Source: JBGPOS01 sp041488155 (GTDB taxonomy: Bacteria; Chloroflexota; Dehalococcoidia; Tepidiformales; Tepidiformaceae). Taken from it: a stretch of 47,608 nucleotides of DNA. Of the stretch, positions 8,255-15,744 are shown in pieces (within the stretch, counting starts at the first letter, position 1; each line of letters starts with the position of its first letter). Under the pieces are notes generated by a model. It saw only the letters and a list, made by a program, of their open reading frames with translations. It was not told the origin of the DNA and ran no database searches. A program made the translations under genes and the position numbers. The DNA is taken from contig JBGPOS010000025.1 in the NCBI GenBank assembly GCA_041488155.1, positions 1-47,608 on the forward strand, read 5' to 3'.

Positions 8255-8779
8255 ATGGCGAATCCCACTCCAGCCAGGGCGCAGCGCGAAGGGGTGGCGG
8301 GCTACGTTACGCCGTATCCCTATCTCGACCTGCTCCAGGAGAAGATGGAGGAGCGGCTCGACCGGAAGGTCCCGGCGAGCGGACGGTTCTGTGGGTTCTG
8401 CTACGCGCGTTTGCGGGAGGAGGACGTGGCATGCGCCTTCTGCGGCGTCGCAACCGAGGAGCGGGCAACGGTCGATGAGATCCCGCAGGAGGTCCTGCGG
8501 GCGTACCGCGCCATGCAGAAGACGGAGGCGCGTTGGGTGCACCAGGGGGCGTTCTTCGGGCTGATCATCGCCTCGGTGCTGTTCGTGGTGCTGGAGATAT
8601 GGGGACCGGGTCCGCTGGGGCACCCGGCGACGGGGTTCGCGGTGCTGATCCTGGGAGGGTACGCCCTGGCCCAGCTGTTCGGGCCGCTGATAGGCGCCCA
8701 GTTTGGCTATCGCTCAGGGGCGCGCAAGCGGGATGCGGCCTGGCGGCGTTTTCTCGTCGCACGCGATGGTGTTGCCTAG
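8255..8779 (+). CDS. Zinc-ribbon membrane protein, function unknown
   Basis: A 174-residue protein with a likely zinc ribbon (CGFCYARLREEDVACAFCG, residues about 46-64, two CxxC pairs) and two hydrophobic segments near residues 98-118 and 126-150. A charged C-terminus follows (RSGARKRDAAWRRF). I do not recognise a named family. Zinc-ribbon proteins anchored by two helices are often small regulatory or scaffolding proteins. It sits 82 nt after the hydrolase on the same strand and converges on the biotinyl-carrier gene with a 4-nt gap. Confidence 0.7.
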   Translation: MANPTPARAQREGVAGYVTPYPYLDLLQEKMEERLDRKVPASGRFCGFCYARLREEDVACAFCGVATEERATVDEIPQEVLRAYRAMQKTEARWVHQGAFFGLIIASVLFVVLEIWGPGPLGHPATGFAVLILGGYALAQLFGPLIGAQFGYRSGARKRDAAWRRFLVARDGVA

Positions 8780-8783
8780 CGAG

Positions 8784-9005
8784 TTAAGCCTCGATGCGCA
8801 GCAGGATCTGGCCTTCGTCTATCGTCTGTTGAGGCCCGACGAGCACTTCGGTGACCCTGCCTGCGGCCGGCGATTCGACCGGGATCTCCATCTTCATCGA
8901 TTCGATGACCAGAATCTCCTGGCCGAGCGAGACGGACTCGCCGACGGTCACGAGGACTTCCATGATCGAGCCTGCCATCGGGGCCGGGACGTTCACCAGT
9001 GCCAT
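8784..9005 (-). CDS. Stand-alone biotin/lipoyl carrier domain protein
   Basis: A 73-residue protein consisting only of a biotinyl/lipoyl domain. The attachment loop is ESMKMEIPV, so the MKM lysine should be biotinylated, and the rest fits the domain: MALVNVPAPMAGSIMEVLV at the start and EGQILLRI near the end. Such single-domain BCCPs serve acetyl-, propionyl- or other acyl-CoA carboxylases. No carboxylase or transcarboxylase subunit lies in the window, so its partner is elsewhere. ATG 9005 is preceded by GGGGAA. Upstream lies a long structured leader ending in an intrinsic terminator, so expression may be controlled by attenuation. Confidence 0.88.
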   Translation of the reverse strand: MALVNVPAPMAGSIMEVLVTVGESVSLGQEILVIESMKMEIPVESPAAGRVTEVLVGPQQTIDEGQILLRIEA

Positions 9006-9072
9006 TGGGCGTTCCCCGCAATGATTGCGATAGGGCGAACTGTACGGGTTGGGAGTCCTGCGAGCGACGGGC

Positions 9073-9112
9073 AAACCAAAAGGGCGTCCTGGCCCTTGCG
9101 GGAGGAACGCCC
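9073..9112 (-). terminator. Intrinsic terminator of the structured RNA
   Basis: Minus-strand hairpin: GGGCGU (9112-9107) pairs with ACGCCC (9087-9082), with inner CCU/AGG and CCC/GGG pairs around a GCAA loop. It is followed by UUUUGGUUU. It lies 67 nt before the biotinyl-carrier start. Confidence 0.75.
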
Positions 9113-9428
9113 TCTTGTCTGCTGGAGGTAGTCTATCGGTAGCCTGGCTCAAGGCTGGTGACTCGCTTGCGCGAGGCCCGTTGCCCTGTGCCCCTCCGAA
9201 TCGGCGCCGAACCTTGCGATTCGGGAGGCTTCTCTGCCAACCGGCTTGCGCCGGCCGGCCGGTACAGCCTCGCCCCTTGCGGGACCCCTCATCGGCGGCC
9301 GTCCAAAGAGCCGGAACTCTCTGACGGCGCCAAGCGATTCCAGGCCGTAGGCCTTTCCCCGCCTGTGGTGGCTTCCGACCACCCCGCCTCCAACGCCGCG
9401 AAATGTAGTGGTGGGCGGAGGCCCTGCA
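9073..9428 (-). ncRNA. Candidate structured RNA / leader regulator of unknown class
   Basis: This gene-free stretch reads on the minus strand as a compact structured RNA of about 355 nt. It has at least five hairpins closed by GCAA tetraloops, with loops at 9277-9280, 9246-9249, 9214-9217, 9167-9170 and 9096-9099. The strongest are an 8-9 bp stem around 9246-9249, a CUCGC/GCGAG stem at 9162-9175, and an interrupted 12-bp hairpin at 9298-9328 (GCCGUC/GACGGC outside, AGAGAG/CUCUUU inside). A promoter-like pair at 9463-9435 sits upstream, and the RNA ends in a terminator hairpin with a U-run. The biotinyl-carrier ATG is 67 nt further on. It may be a riboswitch-like attenuator or an independent small RNA. 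RNase P, tmRNA and SRP RNA signatures were looked for and not found. Confidence 0.6.
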
Positions 9429-9434
9429 TAGCTT

Positions 9435-9463
9435 CTTATGGCAACGAAAACGAGCATTCACAA
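9435..9463 (-). promoter_or_regulatory. Putative promoter of the structured RNA
   Basis: Minus strand TTGTGA (9463-9458), 17 nt spacer, CATAAG (9440-9435). Transcription would start near 9428, just where the structured sequence begins. Confidence 0.5.
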
Positions 9464-9478
9464 AGCCTTGATTTAGCT

Positions 9479-9493
9479 CGACGATTATCGTCG
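9479..9493. repeat. 15-nt inverted repeat, operator-like
   Basis: CGACGAT, one T, ATCGTCG: a perfect 7-bp dyad between the structured-RNA promoter and the flavoprotein promoter. It could be a binding site for a dimeric regulator. No adjacent regulator gene is seen. Confidence 0.4.
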
Positions 9494-9584
9494 TGGGGGA
9501 ATGTGAGTCCGCTTCACGAGCAGAGTCGCCTCGCGTTGTTTATGTTCTGGCCGAGGGCCTGGGCGGGACCAACGGACGGGAAGG

Positions 9585-9590
9585 TATACT
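9585..9590 (+). promoter_or_regulatory. Leaderless-type -10 box (TATACT) of the flavoprotein gene
   Basis: TATACT ends 7 nt before ATG 9598, so transcription would begin at or next to the start codon. There is no Shine-Dalgarno in that gap. Confidence 0.6.
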
Positions 9591-9597
9591 CCCGCGG

Positions 9598-11025
9598 ATG
9601 CCAGTCTTCCTCGGATCGCCCGGCGCGCGCGAGCGCTACTCGTTCGACGTCGCTGTTGTCGGCGGCGGAATAGCGGGGCTTTCGGCGGCGCTCAGCGCGC
9701 ACGAGGCCGGCGCCAGCGTAGTCCTCCTGGAAAAAGCGCCGAAGAGCGGGCGCGGCGGCAACACGCGCTTCGCGGATGCCCAGATGCGCTTCCCCCACGA
9801 AGCGGACGAGTTCGGACCGCGCGACTACAGCGTCGAGGAGATGTACTCGGACCTGATGCGCATCTCGCGGGGGCGGGCCAACACCGATCTCGTCCGCACG
9901 CTCTGTGAGAACGCCCGCCCGACGGCGGAGTGGCTGACGGGGCTCGGACTCGAATGGGAAGCGGGGTACCCCCACACCGCGGGCTACCGTCGCAGCCCGA
10001 AAGCGGGTGGATTGGGCCTGGTCGACCTGCTCCACCGCCGGCTCGAGGGCGCCGGCGTGCCGGTGAGCTACGAGACGGGAGCGACGGACCTGATCGTCGA
10101 CGAGCAGCGGCGCGTCTGCGGAGTGCGATGCGTCGGCCCGGAGGGGATCGTCGACATCGAAGCGAATGGAGGGGTGGTCCTGGCCTGCGGTGGATTCCAG
10201 GCGAACGTCCAGATGCGCGTGCAGCACCTCGGGCGCTTCGCCGACTCGCTCATCCTGCGCGGGAGCCGATACAACACGGGCGAAGGATTGATGATGGCGA
10301 TCACCGCCGGCGCCCAGCCCGCGGGTCAGTGGGGTGACTACCACTCCGCGGTGCTTGACGCGCGGTCGGCGCGGATCGAGTGCGGCGTGACCGCCCTCTA
10401 CAACTACCAGATGGGCATCTTCGTGGACAAGCAAGGCCAGCGCTTCCTGGACGAAGGAGAGGATTTTCGCGACCACACCTACGTGAAGTTCAGCAAGTAC
10501 ATCGTCGAACAGGCAGGCGGCGAGGCGTGGTGCCTCTTCGACCAGCAGGCGTATCAGCGAGAGGAGTTCGCGCGGGCCTGGCGGCCGGTGGGGCCACCGT
10601 TCGAGGCAGGGTCACTGAAGGAGCTGGCCAACGTGATCGACGTGCCGGCTGAGAACCTGCTTGACACCGTAGGGGCGTTCAACGCGGCCGTTCAGCCGGG
10701 GGAATACGACCTCGACCGCCTCGATGGCAAACGCACGATCGGGATCACGCCTGCGAAGAGCAACTGGGCGCTGCCACTCGACCACCCGCCGTACATCGCC
10801 ATCCCCGTGACCGGGGGCATCACGTTCACCTTCGGGGGCCTAAAGTGCGATAGCGAGGCGAGAGTGATCGACACGCGCGGATTTGTGATGGAAGGGCTTT
10901 ACGCGGCGGGCGAGACGATCGGGGAAATTTTCTACTACAACTACCCCGGGGCGAGCTCCGTGATCCGGGGTGCGGTGTTCGGGCGGATAGCGGGAGGGCA
11001 TGCCGCGAAGCGGGCCGGGCGGTGA
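9598..11025 (+). CDS. FAD-dependent dehydrogenase, tricarballylate dehydrogenase (TcuA)-like
   Basis: A 475-residue flavoprotein of the fumarate reductase/succinate dehydrogenase superfamily. The FAD-binding GGGIAGLSAAL motif (residues about 22-32) is followed by LLEKAPKSGRGGNTRFADA. The cap-domain segment GQRFLDEGEDFRDHTYVKF and the C-terminal GGLKCDSEARVID...GLYAAGE resemble TcuA and KSTD-like enzymes. They oxidise a saturated acid or ketone next to a carbonyl. The true substrate is unknown, and the partner membrane protein TcuB is not adjacent. I chose ATG 9598 over a longer frame from 9493 because the TATACT promoter lies in between and the flavin fold starts soon after. Confidence 0.82.
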   Translation: MPVFLGSPGARERYSFDVAVVGGGIAGLSAALSAHEAGASVVLLEKAPKSGRGGNTRFADAQMRFPHEADEFGPRDYSVEEMYSDLMRISRGRANTDLVRTLCENARPTAEWLTGLGLEWEAGYPHTAGYRRSPKAGGLGLVDLLHRRLEGAGVPVSYETGATDLIVDEQRRVCGVRCVGPEGIVDIEANGGVVLACGGFQANVQMRVQHLGRFADSLILRGSRYNTGEGLMMAITAGAQPAGQWGDYHSAVLDARSARIECGVTALYNYQMGIFVDKQGQRFLDEGEDFRDHTYVKFSKYIVEQAGGEAWCLFDQQAYQREEFARAWRPVGPPFEAGSLKELANVIDVPAENLLDTVGAFNAAVQPGEYDLDRLDGKRTIGITPAKSNWALPLDHPPYIAIPVTGGITFTFGGLKCDSEARVIDTRGFVMEGLYAAGETIGEIFYYNYPGASSVIRGAVFGRIAGGHAAKRAGR

Positions 11026-11042
11026 GGCTGGGCGCAGCGGTG

Positions 11043-11048
11043 TAGGCT
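11043..11048 (+). promoter_or_regulatory. Leaderless-type -10 box (TAGGCT) of the toxin-antitoxin pair
   Basis: TAGGCT ends 6 nt before ATG 11055. Confidence 0.45.
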
Positions 11049-11054
11049 TGAGGC

Positions 11055-11279
11055 ATGGATTATCGCGAGTACATCACTATCGAGCGCAACAAACGCGGGG
11101 GGAAACCTTGCGTCCGCGGAATGAGGATCACCGTCTACGACGTGCTCGAATATCTCGCAGGCGGCATGACGGAGGACCAGATCCTCGCCGACTTCCCCGA
11201 GCTGACACGCGATGACATCCGAGCTTGCCTGGCCTTCGCCGCAGATTCAGAGCGCCGGACGATGTTCGTCCGTTCGTGA
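11055..11279 (+). CDS. DUF433 family antitoxin
   Basis: A 74-residue DUF433 protein: YITIERNKRGGKPCVRGMRI, TVYDVLEYLAGGMTEDQILA, DFPELTRDDIRACLAFAAD. DUF433 proteins are winged-helix-like VapB-type antitoxins that neutralise a PIN-like partner and usually repress their own operon. The stop overlaps the GTG of the DUF5615 gene by GTGA, so the two are translationally coupled. Only about 30 nt separate it from the flavoprotein stop, but it has its own -10 box. Confidence 0.88.
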   Translation: MDYREYITIERNKRGGKPCVRGMRITVYDVLEYLAGGMTEDQILADFPELTRDDIRACLAFAADSERRTMFVRS

Positions 11280-11605
11280 AGCTGCTGTTCGATCAAAACC
11301 TTTCCCGGCATCTGGTGCGGCAGTTGAACGATGTGTTCAACGGATCGCAGCATGTTGCCTTGATTGGAATGTCGACTGCCACAGATGACGAAATCTGGGC
11401 CTTTGCTGCCGCCCAGGACTTTGTGATCGTGTCGAAGGACGCGGATTTCCAGTTCAGGAGCCTGAGACTGGGCCCCCCGCCGAAGGTGGTGATCGTTGAG
11501 GTTGGCAATGGCCCCACCAGCGCTGTTCACGAGTTGTTGAAGTCACGCCGCGAGGACATCGAGACGTTCGCCAAGTCGGACCAATCTCTGCTGATTCTCA
11601 GCTGA
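11276..11605 (+). CDS. DUF5615 family PIN-like toxin
   Basis: A 109-residue PIN-like ribonuclease-fold protein. It opens MKLLFDQNLSRHLVRQL, with the N-terminal acidic residue (FDQNL) expected to bind metal, and has DEIWAFA and VIVSKDADF carrying further conserved Asp residues. DUF5615 proteins pair with DUF433 antitoxins in VapBC-like modules and probably cleave RNA, although direct data for most are lacking. GTG 11276 overlaps the antitoxin stop. An upstream ATG at 11225 would begin inside the antitoxin gene and add residues foreign to the family. Confidence 0.86.
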   Translation: MKLLFDQNLSRHLVRQLNDVFNGSQHVALIGMSTATDDEIWAFAAAQDFVIVSKDADFQFRSLRLGPPPKVVIVEVGNGPTSAVHELLKSRREDIETFAKSDQSLLILS

Positions 11606-11622
11606 CGCGCACAAGTTCCCGC

Positions 11623-11628
11623 TACTAT
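11623..11628 (+). promoter_or_regulatory. Leaderless-type -10 box (TACTAT) of the C26 hydrolase gene
   Basis: TACTAT ends 7 nt before ATG 11636. An ATG at 11627 overlaps the box itself and is therefore an unlikely start. Confidence 0.6.
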
Positions 11629-11635
11629 GTGTCCC

Positions 11636-12364
11636 ATGCCCCCGCTGATCGCTGTCACCGCGTCGCTGGCGGCCGTCGAGGGGCGCGAGCGGGTGCAGGT
11701 CAACAGCTCGTACGTGAAGGCGATCGTGCAGGCCGGTGGAGTCCCGTTGCTTCTTCCGGCGCAGATTGGCCGGGAGGCGATCCGGGCACTGCTCCCGAGG
11801 GTCGACGGTCTGCTGCTTACGGGTGGTGGCGACGTAGACCCGGAGCGTTACGGGGAGCGTCCAGCTGGGACGAAGATGGGGACAGTGTTGGCCGCCAGGG
11901 ACAAGATGGAGATCGAGGCCGCGCGGCAGGCCCTCGACGGCGGACTGCCCATCCTGGCGATTTGCCGGGGAATGCAGGTGCTGAACGTCGCGCTCGGTGG
12001 GACGCTGTACCAGGACATCCCGGCCGACTTCGCCGTCCACGTAGAGCACGGAACGGCCGAAGCGAGGCACGCAATTCGGGTGGAAGCGTCGAGTCGGCTG
12101 GCGCGCCTCCTCGGCGAGGGGGAGATCGAGGTGAACTCCAGGCACCACCAGGCGGTGAAGGCGCCGGGGAAGGGGCTGTGCGCGGTGGCCTGGACGGATG
12201 ACGGGATCGTGGAAGGGGTTGAGTTGCCCGGCGACCGGTTCGTTGTGGGGGTCGAGTGGCACCCCGAGGACATGCTCGAGGAGAAGGCTACGCTCGGTCT
12301 CTTCGCCGGATTCGTCGCAGCCTGTGCAAGGAGGTCGAAGGAAGTGACTCCTGGAGCCTTGTGA
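11636..12364 (+). CDS. Gamma-glutamyl-gamma-aminobutyrate hydrolase family protein (peptidase C26)
   Basis: A 242-residue class I glutamine-amidotransferase-like hydrolase of the PuuD/C26 family. It cleaves gamma-glutamyl amides, for example in polyamine catabolism. LLTGGGDVDPERYGE, the nucleophile elbow AICRGMQVLNVALGGTL (catalytic Cys) and VVGVEWHPEDM (His and Glu) are all present. It begins MPPLIAVTAS, the normal family start. No other puu genes are nearby, so the physiological substrate is open. The TA module lies immediately upstream, but the gene has its own -10 box. Confidence 0.9.
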   Translation: MPPLIAVTASLAAVEGRERVQVNSSYVKAIVQAGGVPLLLPAQIGREAIRALLPRVDGLLLTGGGDVDPERYGERPAGTKMGTVLAARDKMEIEAARQALDGGLPILAICRGMQVLNVALGGTLYQDIPADFAVHVEHGTAEARHAIRVEASSRLARLLGEGEIEVNSRHHQAVKAPGKGLCAVAWTDDGIVEGVELPGDRFVVGVEWHPEDMLEEKATLGLFAGFVAACARRSKEVTPGAL

Positions 12365-12418
12365 GAGCTGCGCGAACAGGCGTTAGTGACGAATACATTA
12401 ACCAAGAGTAGTCCGGTG

Positions 12419-12447
12419 TTGACTTTCTTTAGGACTCAGTGAAGAAT
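12419..12447 (+). promoter_or_regulatory. Promoter of the P450 gene
   Basis: TTGACT (12419-12424), 17 nt spacer, AAGAAT (12442-12447). Transcription would start near 12454, giving a leader of about 44 nt with a GGGAG ribosome-binding site. Confidence 0.6.
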
Positions 12448-12497
12448 CACCCTTAACTCGCGGCCAGCACCACGATGGTCGCCAGAGGGAGACCGCC

Positions 12498-13694
12498 GTG
12501 ACTGAACCCCTCGCCCCCGAAATGGCTGCGATGCAGCGCCTTCTCTCGCCCGAGTTCTTTGCCGACCCCTACCCCGTCTACGCGGCGATGCGGGAGCTCT
12601 CGCCGGTGCTCCTGCTGCCGATGGGGACGTGGGTCTCCACCGGATTCGACGAGTCGTACGCGATCCTTCGCAACCACGACGTGTTCTCCTCACGAGAGAT
12701 TGGCGGGAACCAGGCCCGCGAAGCCGGGCCGGGGCAGCTGGCGCTTATCAGCGACGACCCTCCGCGACACACCCGCTTGCGAGGGCTGGTGAACCGGGCT
12801 TTCACCCCACGCCGAGTCAAGGAGCTTGAACCGCGTATCAGCGGCGTGGTGGGTGAGCTGATGGAGGGCTTCTCGCCAGGCGTCGACGTCGACGTGATGG
12901 CCGGCCTGGCTGTGCCGTTGCCAATCACGATCATCGCCGAGGCCCTCGGCATCCCCGCGAGCGACCGGGAGCGATTCAAGAGGTGGTCGAACGCTCTGAT
13001 CTCTGGCGATGGCCCTTCGAACGGAGGCAATCCTGAGCGCCTCGCGCACCTTCAGGAGATGCAGTCCTATTTCATCGCTGAGGTCGCCGATCGCCGGAGA
13101 GTACCCGCAGCCGACCTGCTCTCAGCGCTCACCACTGCCGAAATCGATGGGAGCCGCCTCGAAGACTATGAGGTCCTCGGCATGGCGACGTTGCTCCTCG
13201 TCGCGGGGAACGAGACAACCACGAATCTCATCGGCAACATGCTGGCGGTCCTGGCCGTGCGGCCGGACCTTTGGGCCGCCGCCCGCGCCGACCGGGCGCT
13301 CGTCGAAACCATCGTCGAAGAGACGCTGCGCTACGACAGCCCGGTGCAGAACCTGGGCCGAAAGACGCTGACGGAGTGCGAGGTCGGGGGACAGAAGATC
13401 CCGGCGGGGCAGGAGGTCATCGTTTCCTTCGCCGCCGGCAACCGCGACCCGAAGGCGTTCGAAAAGCCCGACGAATTCCGAATGGACCGGGACCTTCGCT
13501 CACACCTCGCGTTCGGCAACGGGATCCACTACTGCCTCGGGGCGCCGCTCGCGCGTGCCGAGGCCCGGATCGCGTGCAACGCGCTGCTAGACCGCTTCGG
13601 CTCGGTCGCACCGGGGACTATTCCTGGCGTGCGCCAGTCCTCGTCCCTGCTCGTTCGCGGGTACACCACCCTGCCGTTGAGGTTTGGCCTGTGA
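12498..13694 (+). CDS. Cytochrome P450
   Basis: A 398-residue soluble bacterial-type P450 monooxygenase. The I-helix oxygen-binding motif VAGNETTTN, the K-helix ExxR (EETLRYDSPVQ) and the heme loop LAFGNGIHYCLGAPLARAEARI, with the Cys thiolate ligand, are intact. The substrate is unknown. The style is that of the large CYP107/CYP125-like actinobacterial and Chloroflexota groups. The GTG start has GGGAG 7 nt upstream and a clear promoter. No ferredoxin or reductase gene is adjacent, so electron supply must come from elsewhere. It converges on etfA. Confidence 0.94.
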   Translation: MTEPLAPEMAAMQRLLSPEFFADPYPVYAAMRELSPVLLLPMGTWVSTGFDESYAILRNHDVFSSREIGGNQAREAGPGQLALISDDPPRHTRLRGLVNRAFTPRRVKELEPRISGVVGELMEGFSPGVDVDVMAGLAVPLPITIIAEALGIPASDRERFKRWSNALISGDGPSNGGNPERLAHLQEMQSYFIAEVADRRRVPAADLLSALTTAEIDGSRLEDYEVLGMATLLLVAGNETTTNLIGNMLAVLAVRPDLWAAARADRALVETIVEETLRYDSPVQNLGRKTLTECEVGGQKIPAGQEVIVSFAAGNRDPKAFEKPDEFRMDRDLRSHLAFGNGIHYCLGAPLARAEARIACNALLDRFGSVAPGTIPGVRQSSSLLVRGYTTLPLRFGL

Positions 13695-13742
13695 GGGGCG
13701 CCCGTCGCCTCGCCCAGGCATCGGGACAACGGAGAGGTCGGG

Positions 13743-14705
13743 TCAGGCCAGCTTCTTGACCTCTTCGATCAGCGCGGGGATGACCTTCTTGTAGTCGTCG
13801 ATGACCGCGAACTTGCTGACCTTCACCATGTTCGCATCGCCATCCTTGTTGATCGCGACGATGTTCTTGGACCCGGCCATCCCCGCCATGTGCTGGCTGG
13901 CGCCGCTGATCGCGACGGCGATGTAGAGGTTCGGTGAGACGGTCTTGCCGGTGAGGCCCACCTGCTGGGCCGGCGGATACCAGCCGAGGTCGCAGGCGGC
14001 CCGCGAAGCGCCTGTGGCGCCCTTGAGCAGCGAGGAGAGTTCTTCGAGCATCCGGAAGGCCGAGGGGTCGCCGAGGCCACGGCCGCCGCTGACGACGATT
14101 TGGGCATCTTCGAGGCGGATGCCGGTGGCGACGGCCTTGGAGGTGCCAAGGACCTTCACGCGCGAGTCCCCGGCGGTGTCGACGACAGTGACGCTGCCTG
14201 TGCGCCCGGAGTCGGGTGCCAGCGGATCGAACTGCTTCGCTTTGACCGTGGCCACCTGGAGAGGCGCCTTCCACGTGTGCTCGGCCCGGGCATTGCCGCC
14301 GTATGCGTTGCGGGTGACGCGCAACCGCCCACCGGCGATCTTCAGCTCCACGCAGTCCATGGCGACAGCGGTCTTGAGTCGAAAGGCGAGAGCCGGACCG
14401 AGATCGCGGCCGAGACTGGTCTGTCCCAGCAGGACGATGTCGGCGCCAGACGCGGCGAGGGCAGCCTCGACGACGGGGAGGTAGTTCTCGGCGGTGCCGC
14501 CGGTGAGGGACGCGCTGGTCGCGGCAACCGCCGCGTCGGCTCCGTGGGCGATCAGATCCTTGGCCTGGGCTTCGCTGCCCGCGAAGAGCGCCGTCACGGC
14601 GCCGGCGCCCTGGCCGGCGAGCTGACGGGCGGCGGCGAGGAGCTCGTAGGAGATGGGGGCGACGTTGCCCTCGGAGGTCTCAGCGATGACGAGGATTCCG
14701 GGCAT
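13743..14705 (-). CDS. etfA: Electron transfer flavoprotein alpha subunit
   Basis: A 320-residue ETF alpha subunit, which holds FAD and passes electrons from acyl-CoA dehydrogenases to the membrane quinone pool. The C-terminal FAD domain shows VVSGGRGLGDPSAFRMLEELSSLL, GASRAACDLGW, VGLTGKTVSPNLYIAVAISGASQHMAGM and the terminal VAINKDGDANMVKVSKFAVIDD. ATG 14705 has AAGGAG 8 nt upstream. It follows etfB by 13 nt in the same operon. The acyl-CoA dehydrogenase-like gene at 28.2 kb could be a client, though it is not adjacent. Confidence 0.96.
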   Translation of the reverse strand: MPGILVIAETSEGNVAPISYELLAAARQLAGQGAGAVTALFAGSEAQAKDLIAHGADAAVAATSASLTGGTAENYLPVVEAALAASGADIVLLGQTSLGRDLGPALAFRLKTAVAMDCVELKIAGGRLRVTRNAYGGNARAEHTWKAPLQVATVKAKQFDPLAPDSGRTGSVTVVDTAGDSRVKVLGTSKAVATGIRLEDAQIVVSGGRGLGDPSAFRMLEELSSLLKGATGASRAACDLGWYPPAQQVGLTGKTVSPNLYIAVAISGASQHMAGMAGSKNIVAINKDGDANMVKVSKFAVIDDYKKVIPALIEEVKKLA

Positions 14706-14718
14706 GGGTTAACGCTCC

Positions 14719-15522
14719 TTAGATCAGCTTTGCGGCGCGAAGCTTCTGGGCGAGGTTGCGGGCTTTCTCTTCAGGAGAGTCTCCTTCGATTATCTCGACG
14801 TTGCTCTCGACTTTGGGCACGTAGAGCGCTTCGAGCGGGAGCCAGCGGTTGGCTGCACCCGTCTCGTCGGAGCCGAGGCCGATGTCGGCTGCGCTCCAGA
14901 CCTGCACGGTCTTCCTGGCGGCGAGCATGATCTGGCGAAGTTGCGGGTAGCGGGGCCCACCGAATTCGTTCGAGACCGAGACGATCGCCGGGAGGCCAAC
15001 CTCGACGGTCTGGAAACCGTCGTCGAGCACCCGTTCGACTCTCAGGCCAGCCGGGGTGGATTCGATCGCCTTGGCGACGGTGACGACGGGCATGCCCAGG
15101 ATCTGCCCAACGCCAGCGGGGACGACGCCCATGTCCCAGTCGGCCGCCTGGCGGCCCATGAGGACGAGGTCGGCGCCGCCGAGCTTCTGGATAGCCTTCG
15201 AGAGGGCAACGGCCGTCTGGAAGTTGTCGATGCCTTCGAAACCGGGGTCGTTGAGCAGGACGCCTTCGTCAGCGCCCATGGCGAGGGCGTGCTTGATCGC
15301 GTCGCGGGCGCTGTCGGGGCCGAGGCTGATGACGGTGACCTTCCCTTCGCCGGTGGCGTCCTTGAGGCGCAGGGCCGCTTCGGTGGCCTGCGGGTCGAAG
15401 GGGTTGACGACGGGCGCGATGCCCTGGGCGGGTATCACCTTCCTGGCTGCTTCGTCGACCTTGAACGACGAAGCCGGCGTTTCGGGATCCGGGATTTGCT
15501 TGACACAGACGATGATGTTCAC
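14719..15522 (-). CDS. etfB: Electron transfer flavoprotein beta subunit
   Basis: A 267-residue ETF beta subunit, first gene of an etfBA operon. It opens MNIIVCVKQIPDPETPASSF and carries VNPFDPQATEAALRLKD and the AMP/adenine-binding DLVLMGRQAADWDMGVVPAGVGQILGMP region. The open frame runs far upstream through the opposite-strand ychF region. I chose GTG 15522 because family proteins begin exactly here. AGGAGG lies 12 nt upstream, a slightly long spacing. An extended -10 (TGCTACTCT, minus strand, about 15613-15621) would start a leader of roughly 85 nt. The gene is divergent from ychF. Confidence 0.95.
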   Translation of the reverse strand: MNIIVCVKQIPDPETPASSFKVDEAARKVIPAQGIAPVVNPFDPQATEAALRLKDATGEGKVTVISLGPDSARDAIKHALAMGADEGVLLNDPGFEGIDNFQTAVALSKAIQKLGGADLVLMGRQAADWDMGVVPAGVGQILGMPVVTVAKAIESTPAGLRVERVLDDGFQTVEVGLPAIVSVSNEFGGPRYPQLRQIMLAARKTVQVWSAADIGLGSDETGAANRWLPLEALYVPKVESNVEIIEGDSPEEKARNLAQKLRAAKLI

Positions 15523-15732
15523 GCGGTTGCGGCGCCTCCTGCGGTGAATCGGCTGCTGGCGCAGGCCGATCGGGGTGCACATGACGGTGTCGGGTGGGGA
15601 AAAACCCGCAAGAGAGTAGCACAGTTGGGAAGATTGTGAAATCTCGCACGAAATCCAAGACGCGAACGACCCCAGGAAATGATGCGTGCAGCGCCCTGGG
15701 CGGAGTCTCTGTAACCTGTCCTCTCTCACCTG

Positions 15733-15738
15733 TACCCT
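15733..15738 (+). promoter_or_regulatory. Leaderless-type -10 box (TACCCT) of ychF
   Basis: TACCCT ends 6 nt before ATG 15745. Confidence 0.45.
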
Positions 15739-15744
15739 CGCCCC

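Noticed and set aside
9121..9195. Resemblance to a cobalamin B12 box (AGCCAGGCTACC) or a c-di-GMP-I riboswitch (CACAGGGCAA ... GCAA hairpin)
   Set aside because: The other obligatory elements (GCCACUG and GGGAAGG for cobalamin, GACGCAAAGCC for c-di-GMP-I) are absent. A covariance search would be needed to overturn this.
9073..9428. RNase P RNA, tmRNA or SRP RNA identity for the structured region
   Set aside because: The conserved GAGGAAAGUCC and ACAGAA (RNase P), the tRNA-like ends and tag frame (tmRNA), and the GGUCAGGUCCGGAAGGAAGC core (SRP) are all missing on both strands.
19..12414. 11-nt direct repeat AAGAGTAGTCC at 19-29 and 12404-12414
   Set aside because: A match this short is expected by chance in 47 kb, and no attachment-site or element features flank either copy.
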